From Candidatus Poseidoniia archaeon (GTDB taxonomy: Archaea; Thermoplasmatota; Poseidoniia; MGIII; CG-Epi1), in assembly GCA_029941645.1 (NCBI GenBank), contig JAPYSZ010000028.1, positions 1 to 11,603 of the forward strand: a DNA stretch of 11,603 nucleotides. Reading direction: 5' to 3'. The position numbers and the translations under genes were made by a program. The first letter of the stretch is position 1; the number at the start of each line of letters is the position of its first letter. Positions 6,994 through 11,603 of this stretch are shown here, piece after piece. The notes below the pieces were generated by a model. The model was not told the DNA's origin. It ran no database searches and worked only from the letters and a program-made list of their open reading frames with translations.

Positions 6994-7853
6994 GTATCTG
7001 GTTAGATTCCAACAGCAAGATTGTAGTACAAGGTATCACCGGAAAAAATGGTCAATTTCATAGTGAACAAATGCTAGATTACGGAACTAAAATAGTTGGT
7101 GGTGTAACTCCTGGAAAAGGTGGACAAGAAACATTAGGTCTGCCTATATGGGATACAGTAAATGAAGCTGTAGATGCAGGAGCAAACGTATCTTGTGTCT
7201 TTGTACCTCCTGCATTTGCTGCTGATGCAATAATGGAATCTGCAGATTCTGGAATTAAATTGATTGTTGGAATTACAGAAGGAATTCCGGCTTTAGACAT
7301 GGTTAAAGTAAAAAAATATATCAATTCAAAAGATGTGAGATTGATAGGTCCAAATTGTCCAGGTATAATAACGCCTGGTGAAAGTAAAGTTGGGATAATG
7401 CCAGGGCATATACATCGAAGAGGTGATGTAGGTGTAATCTCAAGATCAGGAACTTTAACTTATGAAGCTGTAAATCAAGTGACTGAAAAAGGATTAGGAC
7501 AATCAACTTGTGTAGGCATAGGCGGGGATCCAGTCAATGGAACAAATTTTGTTGATTGCTTAGAAGCTTTTGAAAATGATAAAAATACTAAATCAATCAT
7601 TATGATTGGAGAAATAGGAGGCAGCGCAGAAGAAACTGCTGCGAATTATGTAAAGGAATATGTGTCAAAACCTGTTGTGGGATTTATTGCAGGAAGAACA
7701 GCCCCCCCAGGAAAACGGATGGGGCATGCAGGTGCTATTATCTCTGGTGGTAAAGGAACAGCAAGAGAAAAGATGAAGGCAATGGAAAGAGCTGGAATAC
7801 ATGTCACTGAAAACCCAGCTGAACTAGGTAAGACTTTAGAAGAAATTTTGTAA
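6990..7853 (+). CDS. sucD: Succinate-CoA ligase, alpha subunit
   Basis: The alpha subunit binds CoA and carries the phosphohistidine intermediate of succinyl-CoA synthetase. The 287-aa protein shows the CoA-binding Rossmann start (VVQGITGKNGQFHSEQ), GGVTPGKGG, ITEGIP, IGPNCPGIITPGE, SRSGTLTYEA, GEIGGSAEE, and GKRMGHAGAIISGGKGTA with active-site His246, the same residue number as in E. coli. No residue expected for catalysis is missing. It overlaps sucC by four bases (ATGA) with GGAGAT upstream as a possible ribosome-binding site. The 39 bases after its stop hold the gar1 promoter. Confidence 0.97.
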   Translation: MSIWLDSNSKIVVQGITGKNGQFHSEQMLDYGTKIVGGVTPGKGGQETLGLPIWDTVNEAVDAGANVSCVFVPPAFAADAIMESADSGIKLIVGITEGIPALDMVKVKKYINSKDVRLIGPNCPGIITPGESKVGIMPGHIHRRGDVGVISRSGTLTYEAVNQVTEKGLGQSTCVGIGGDPVNGTNFVDCLEAFENDKNTKSIIMIGEIGGSAEETAANYVKEYVSKPVVGFIAGRTAPPGKRMGHAGAIISGGKGTAREKMKAMERAGIHVTENPAELGKTLEEIL

Positions 7854-7857
7854 AATG

Positions 7858-7880
7858 ATAAACTTTATATAGAAGTTTAT
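7858..7880 (+). promoter_or_regulatory. gar1: gar1-tfb promoter: TATA box framed by an inverted repeat
   Basis: ATAAACTT (7858-7865) and AAGTTTAT (7873-7880) are perfect inverted arms around a seven-base centre, TATATAG. Together with the end of the left arm the centre makes a TTTATATA-type TATA box centred about 25 bases before the gar1 ATG. No Shine-Dalgarno precedes the ATG, so transcription probably starts at or next to it. The symmetry around the TATA box would suit a repressor that competes with TBP, but this is inference. Confidence 0.55.
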
Positions 7881-7892
7881 AAGAATTTAGAT

Positions 7893-8117
7893 ATGGAGTG
7901 CCTTGGAAAGGTAGCACACCTCGATTCTAAAAATCGTGCTATAGTAATAGCCAAAAAAAAAGTATCAAAGAATACAAAGATATATGACTCTGAAAATAAT
8001 TTGATAGGTAGAGTCGTTGATATTTTTGGCCCTGTAAATGAACCCTATCTAGCAATATCTGCAAAAAAAGGAATGAGAATAACTAGGATTATTGGAAGGG
8101 AGATTTACAAAAGATGA
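7893..8117 (+). CDS. gar1: H/ACA RNP protein Gar1
   Basis: Gar1 is a subunit of the H/ACA ribonucleoprotein that guides pseudouridylation of rRNA. It binds the Cbf5 pseudouridine synthase and helps product turnover. The 74-aa protein is a single small beta-barrel domain without the glycine/arginine-rich arms of eukaryotic Gar1, as is normal in archaea. Recognisable segments are LGKVAHLD at the N-terminus, NTKIYDSENNLIGRVVDIFGPV in the middle, and EPYLAIS. It ends in a TGA overlapped by the tfb start (ATGA). The gar1-tfb order is recurrent in archaea and supports both calls. Confidence 0.92.
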   Translation: MECLGKVAHLDSKNRAIVIAKKKVSKNTKIYDSENNLIGRVVDIFGPVNEPYLAISAKKGMRITRIIGREIYKR

Positions 8118-8908
8118 ACCTAAAATGTCCAGAATGTTCTGCAAATGAAATAAAAAATGAAGGTGATGGAATTATGTCATGCAAGAAGTGTGATTTAATC
8201 TTCGACTCAGGTCCTCAGTGGACCAGATATAATCCAGATAGTAAAATCACAGTTACGGAAGTTGGGCAAGAAAAGCAAGTAGTAAACTCAAAGACTATTC
8301 TAAAATGGCAAAAAGAAACAAGAACCGGTAATCTAGCTAGTAGAAGTATTTTATTAGCCTCTGAGGAAATTGAGAGAATATCTAATGAAATAAAGGTTAG
8401 TGACTCTATCAAAGAATCTGCATTAGAAATATTTTCAAGTTCTTCAAAAAAAGGCCTAGTTAGAGGAAGAAGTAGTGAAAAAGTAGCTGCTGCTTCTATC
8501 TACACTGCCTGTAGGATGGCTAATGTACCTAGAACTCTAGATGAAGTAGCTGACAGATGTAACCTTAATAGAAATGAACTAAGTCGTTTACATAGACTAA
8601 TAACCCGAAAACTTAAACTTAAAATTGGATTTACAAGTATTAGTAGCCTCTTACCTCGTTTTTCAGGAAAATTAGCTGTAAATGAAAAGGTAAAAGAGGA
8701 AGCCCAGAGAATAATAAATTTTGTAGAAAAAAGTGATTACAGGCAAGGAATATCACCAGCTGCTTTACTAGGTGCGTCATTGTATATCTCATGTAAAAAA
8801 AATAAAGTAAGAAGAAGTCAATTGGAAATAGCAAAAGCTGTTGGTACTTCAGAAGTCACTTTGAGAAATAGAGCTAAAGAAATTATTTTAATTATTGATT
8901 CTAAATAA
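8114..8908 (+). CDS. tfb: Transcription initiation factor B (TFB/TFIIB)
   Basis: TFB recruits RNA polymerase to the TBP-TATA complex. The 264-aa protein has an N-terminal zinc ribbon with Cys5, Cys8, Cys23 and Cys26 (CPEC and CKKC), then the GPQW element that corresponds to the usual GPEW, a linker containing the B-reader/B-linker region, and two cyclin-like repeats at about 75-165 and 170-262 (EKVAAASIYTACRMANVPRT; SPAALLGASLYISCKKNKVRRS). The C-terminal helix-turn-helix segment (SEVTLRNRAKEI) is the BRE-recognition region. The interval between the last zinc-ribbon Cys and GPxW is about six residues shorter than in typical TFBs, and the protein is shorter than the usual ~300 aa. It is translationally coupled to gar1, and its 3' end overlaps the convergent lipoprotein gene by eight bases. 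Confidence 0.94.
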   Translation: MNLKCPECSANEIKNEGDGIMSCKKCDLIFDSGPQWTRYNPDSKITVTEVGQEKQVVNSKTILKWQKETRTGNLASRSILLASEEIERISNEIKVSDSIKESALEIFSSSSKKGLVRGRSSEKVAAASIYTACRMANVPRTLDEVADRCNLNRNELSRLHRLITRKLKLKIGFTSISSLLPRFSGKLAVNEKVKEEAQRIINFVEKSDYRQGISPAALLGASLYISCKKNKVRRSQLEIAKAVGTSEVTLRNRAKEIILIIDSK

Positions 8909-10484
8909 AATAAAAATAGCTCTCGGGTAATTCTAATTCAATTGCAAACATAGGATCTGTATTAGGGTCACTACTATCATGATAAGCTACCACAACACCT
9001 CCATCAGGTAAAATAGCCATAGAAGAAAAGTCAAACCTAACATCATTACCTGCTCCTGATGTTGCATCCAAATCCCCTAATCCAATTACAGTAACCGAAT
9101 CTGCTTCCATACTTTCACTATAATCTCTAATATGAAATACTAAATCTACATCACTAGAGGTACCATTGCTTTCTGTTTGGACTCTCATTGAGATTACTGC
9201 CAAATCTAGGTTTCCATCTGCTTGAAAGTCCCACTCAAAAGTATTATCTGAAACGGATAGGGCTAATGGCCAATGATGGCTTTGATTAGACCAAGTATAT
9301 CCACCGTCATAACTAATTTGATGTGTCAGATTAAAAGTGCCATCACACCCTTTGGCTCCAGGATCTGCAGTATTGCACGAAACACTGTGAAGAGCTCCTG
9401 AACTGTCAATAACTAAACTACGAGATGGTAAAAGGCTACCATTGGGTAACATATGTCTGTGCCAAGTCAATTCGGTGTCTAAAAACAAATTACTTCCATC
9501 ACTAAACCACCTTGGAAATAACAGACCTCCAGTAGGTATTGGTGACGCCCTCATCTCTCTGTGAGGTTGCATATAATCCCATTCGGGCCCTAAATCCTCA
9601 AAGTACAAATCAAATTCTAAATCCTGTCCACAGCGTGCATACTCTGCATTACATTGATTCGAATTACTGTCTGGTATGTCTAATGGCCTGTAATTTAGGC
9701 CATCAACACTTATCTGATAACCTTGTTCATTATAACTCCAAAAATTTGAAACGACCACACTTGCCCAAGGGCAATTTGATGAACAAAGATTAGTTGCAAG
9801 TTCAGGTGGGGGATTGATAGGTCCAACAACTGGAACTTGCCAAGAACGATCATAGAAGGGTTCTTTATCAAAAGTATTCCAACAATATTCCCATTCTATT
9901 TGCGTGGGGCCTGTCTTCTTACCTAAAATTGCATAAAATTGATCAACGCCATCAGTACTAGGATAAGGAAACCATGTCATAGCCAGAATATCGCCATTTG
10001 GTGCTTGAATAATAGAACCTTCACCAAGGCCGGGATCAAATGTTGGGTCTAATTGACCTTCTTCACAACCTAAATCGGTATTGAATAAACCAGGGACCCA
10101 TTCATCCCAAGTAAGACCTCTATCATGACTATACCATGGCCACTCTCCGCCCAGATTATAGATTGTACCATCCTGATCTGTTGTGATATAATGTTCGCAA
10201 CAATTCCCCCCATAATTATGCTCGTCTCCAGATCCGATATTCTCAGTACCATAAACTACCCATTTCCTAGTTATTTGGGAATCAAAATCACTAGGTTTGA
10301 CTACTGTAAAATTTCTAATGGGGTCTAAAGAATAGGGGAATTGTGAAAGCTGACTCTCATCTACAATCAACCTTGTTTTCTCAAAATCTTCTTCCGGAAT
10401 AAATGTCCTCTTATCTTCAGGCTCCAAACAGCCCATAAATGAGAGGCTAAGAAACATAAATGTCAGTAATATACTAGACTTCAT
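8901..10484 (-). CDS. Secreted lipoprotein with Asp-box (sialidase-like) repeats
   Basis: The 527-aa product begins with a lipoprotein-type signal peptide: basic start, hydrophobic core LLTFMFLSLSF and a lipobox-like FMGC with Cys19 as the probable lipidated residue, followed by an acidic linker. The mature part carries two BNR/Asp-boxes, S119-x-D-x-G-x-T-W126 and S391-x-D-x-G-x-T-W398, typical of sialidase-like beta-propellers, plus degenerate copies such as ISVDGLNY. Ten further cysteines, among them 95/96, 234/238, 278/285 and 370/380, suggest several disulfides, consistent with an extracytoplasmic site. Asp-boxes are structural, not catalytic, and I cannot identify the full arginine triad of a true sialidase, so the activity may be glycan binding, hydrolysis or something else. 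It has its own promoter region divergent from the sdh operon. Confidence 0.75.
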   Translation of the reverse strand: MKSSILLTFMFLSLSFMGCLEPEDKRTFIPEEDFEKTRLIVDESQLSQFPYSLDPIRNFTVVKPSDFDSQITRKWVVYGTENIGSGDEHNYGGNCCEHYITTDQDGTIYNLGGEWPWYSHDRGLTWDEWVPGLFNTDLGCEEGQLDPTFDPGLGEGSIIQAPNGDILAMTWFPYPSTDGVDQFYAILGKKTGPTQIEWEYCWNTFDKEPFYDRSWQVPVVGPINPPPELATNLCSSNCPWASVVVSNFWSYNEQGYQISVDGLNYRPLDIPDSNSNQCNAEYARCGQDLEFDLYFEDLGPEWDYMQPHREMRASPIPTGGLLFPRWFSDGSNLFLDTELTWHRHMLPNGSLLPSRSLVIDSSGALHSVSCNTADPGAKGCDGTFNLTHQISYDGGYTWSNQSHHWPLALSVSDNTFEWDFQADGNLDLAVISMRVQTESNGTSSDVDLVFHIRDYSESMEADSVTVIGLGDLDATSGAGNDVRFDFSSMAILPDGGVVVAYHDSSDPNTDPMFAIELELPESYFYFI

Positions 10485-10507
10485 TGAATTATGATGTTTA
10501 TGCCACC

Positions 10508-10514
10508 TAAAATA
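10508..10514 (-). promoter_or_regulatory. Weak TATA-like box for the Asp-box lipoprotein
   Basis: On the minus strand TATTTTA is centred about 27 bases before the lipoprotein ATG. No Shine-Dalgarno is seen before that ATG, so a leaderless transcript fits. The match to consensus is poor and rests mainly on spacing. Confidence 0.3.
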
Positions 10515-10535
10515 GTTTGGTAACCTAACTAAGTT

Positions 10536-10543
10536 GTATAAAT
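10536..10543 (+). promoter_or_regulatory. TATA box candidate for the sdh operon
   Basis: GTATAAAT is centred about 24 bases before the ATG of the succinate dehydrogenase membrane subunit. The bases between contain no Shine-Dalgarno. This is a good archaeal TATA match at leaderless spacing, within a 78-base divergent intergenic region. Confidence 0.5.
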
Positions 10544-10562
10544 CGGCTTCTTCTATTGGTAA

Positions 10563-11408
10563 ATGATGCCTCCTGTGGATGCTAATTTAGATAGTGAAAA
10601 GGCCTGTGCCATACCTGGTGATAAAGGTCTATTTCCTACTGCTAGAACTGATAATTGGTGGATACCACCGTTGGCTGTTTTTCTAGGACTAGGTACAGCT
10701 GTTGTTTACATGACATGGGCTGCCTTTCAAGGTACAAACTATTTTTATGATGGAAATGGTGCAAGCTACCTTTCACCATTATACTCTCCAGAATTATTTG
10801 GAGAAACTGAACATGCATTATTTGGTGACAGGCCCCCTATGTGGCCTGATTGGATGCCTTACTCACCTGCCTTCCTAATTCTTTGGATTCCTGCGGGTTT
10901 CCGTGTAACTTGTTATTATTATAGAGGAAGTTACTACAAAGCATTCTGGGCTGATCCACCGGCTTGTGCTGTTGGTGAACCAAGAAATAGTTATTGGGGT
11001 GAGAATTCAATGCCGCTAATACTGCAGAATCTACATAGATATATGTTGTACTTTGCAATTATTTTTATTTTTGTATTGGGATATGATGCATGGCTTTCTA
11101 TGTGGTTTGACGGCAAACCCTTTGCGGGTGATTTTGGAATCGGTGTGGGAACTTTTGTACTAACTCTAAATGTATTTTTACTAGGGGGATACACATTCGG
11201 TTGCCATTCTTTAAGACACCTTATAGGAGGATATGCTGATAGAATAGTTAAGAAGCCAAAAGTACAGCAGAAAGCATTTGACTGTGTAAGTTGTCTTAAC
11301 AAACAACACATGAAATGGGCGTGGTTTTCACTTTTCTGGGTTTGCTTTACTGATGTATATGTTAGATTGTGTGCAAGCGGTGTTATAGATGATTTGAGGA
11401 TTTTCTAA
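10563..11408 (+). CDS. sdhC: Succinate dehydrogenase membrane anchor subunit (Sdh1-type SdhC)
   Basis: This 281-aa membrane protein is encoded immediately before sdhA. It has about five hydrophobic helices (near residues 34-54, 100-118, 156-178, 193-215 and 252-270). It resembles the long single-subunit membrane anchor of actinobacterial Sdh1 complexes rather than the short SdhC/SdhD pairs of E. coli type; shared features are RVTCYYYRGSYYKAF, PPACAVGEP, LQNLHRYM, GCHSLRHLIGG and LNKQHMKWAWFSL near the C-terminus. Cys117, Cys135, His158, Cys214, His215 and His219 are candidates for cofactor ligands. An additional CVSC (241-244) precedes the last helix. Its role is to pass electrons from the Fe-S subunit to the quinone pool. 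Two ATGs occur in tandem at the start; the first was taken because it fits the TATA spacing. Its TAA overlaps the sdhA ATG by one base (TAATG). Confidence 0.82.
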   Translation: MMPPVDANLDSEKACAIPGDKGLFPTARTDNWWIPPLAVFLGLGTAVVYMTWAAFQGTNYFYDGNGASYLSPLYSPELFGETEHALFGDRPPMWPDWMPYSPAFLILWIPAGFRVTCYYYRGSYYKAFWADPPACAVGEPRNSYWGENSMPLILQNLHRYMLYFAIIFIFVLGYDAWLSMWFDGKPFAGDFGIGVGTFVLTLNVFLLGGYTFGCHSLRHLIGGYADRIVKKPKVQQKAFDCVSCLNKQHMKWAWFSLFWVCFTDVYVRLCASGVIDDLRIF

Positions 11409-11603
11409 TGGAAGAATTTGAAACGAAAAATTATGATGTTGTAGTTGTAGGGGCTGGAGGGGCAGGGCTAAGGGCAGCTATTGCAGCGGCAGATTATGGT
11501 TCAAAAGTGGCATTAGTTACTAAGTCCCTTCTAGGAAAAGCGCACACAGTTATGGCTGAAGGTGGTATTGCTGCAGCTCTTGGGAATGTGGATAAAAGAG
11601 ACA
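11408..11603 (+). CDS. sdhA: Succinate dehydrogenase flavoprotein subunit (3' end missing)
   Basis: Only the first 65 codons are in the window. They show the FAD-binding Rossmann motif VVVVGAGGAGLRAAI (residues 11-25) and KAHTVMAEGGIAAALGN, where His46 is the residue expected to bind FAD covalently in succinate dehydrogenase and fumarate reductase. The AHTVMAEGG context suits SdhA/FrdA, not L-aspartate oxidase, especially next to an Sdh membrane subunit. It starts one base inside the preceding stop (TAATG). The Fe-S subunit sdhB is expected downstream, outside the window. Confidence 0.93.
   Translation, partial: MEEFETKNYDVVVVGAGGAGLRAAIAAADYGSKVALVTKSLLGKAHTVMAEGGIAAALGNVDKRD

Noticed and set aside
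7858..7880. Hairpin terminator for sucCD
   Set aside because: Archaeal termination does not use hairpins of this kind, the T-run is absent, and the element coincides with the gar1 TATA box.
1..11603. CRISPR array, insertion sequence, integrase, tRNA or rRNA
   Set aside because: No regularly spaced repeats, transposase or integrase motifs were seen, and the intergenic gaps are too short to hold a tRNA apart from the 100-base and 78-base divergent promoter regions and the ~87-base transporter-ipk gap, where no cloverleaf was recognised.

Overview
The window is about two-thirds A+T, gene-dense and archaeal. Diagnostic genes are ribosomal protein L10e, H/ACA protein Gar1, transcription factor B (TFB), archaeal-type SepF and isopentenyl phosphate kinase. 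Several genes have a TATA-like box about 23-27 bp before the start codon and no Shine-Dalgarno sequence, which suggests leaderless transcripts. Together with a TCA-cycle gene set and secreted disulfide-rich surface proteins, this fits an aerobic marine euryarchaeon such as Marine Group II or III (Poseidoniales-like). The exact lineage is an inference from gene content and composition, not from a marker tree.

Layout. Positions 1-2272 (+) hold the 3' part of a membrane-anchored CARDB-like surface protein, sepF, and a saccharopine-dehydrogenase-family oxidoreductase, all closely spaced. A minus-strand MFS transporter (2277-3398) converges on them. Divergent from it are isopentenyl phosphate kinase and an unrecognised ~232-aa protein that appears to begin at a CTG codon overlapping the kinase stop (3486-4951). 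On the minus strand, rpl10e is followed with no gap by an 84-aa protein containing two copies of one motif (4965-5723). Divergent from rpl10e are sucC and sucD (5824-7853). Next come the gar1-tfb pair (7893-8908), a convergent minus-strand lipoprotein with Asp-box repeats (8901-10484), and then a succinate dehydrogenase operon, of which the membrane subunit is complete and the flavoprotein sdhA is cut by the window end (10563-11603).

How the genes work together. SucCD makes succinate and ATP from succinyl-CoA, and the Sdh complex oxidises succinate to fumarate and passes electrons to the membrane, so two successive TCA steps lie in the window, in separate transcription units. Isopentenyl phosphate kinase supplies IPP for archaeal lipids. 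L10e, Gar1 and TFB belong to translation, rRNA modification and transcription initiation. SepF belongs to FtsZ-based division.

No mobile element, CRISPR array, tRNA or rRNA was recognised, and no intergenic stretch exceeds 300 bases. Most of the window is core genome. The points most worth a second look are the CTG-start gene, the Sdh1-like membrane anchor with conserved Cys/His, an inverted repeat framing the gar1-tfb TATA box, two further palindromes in promoter regions, the 84-aa partner of L10e, and a SepF without a visible membrane-targeting helix.
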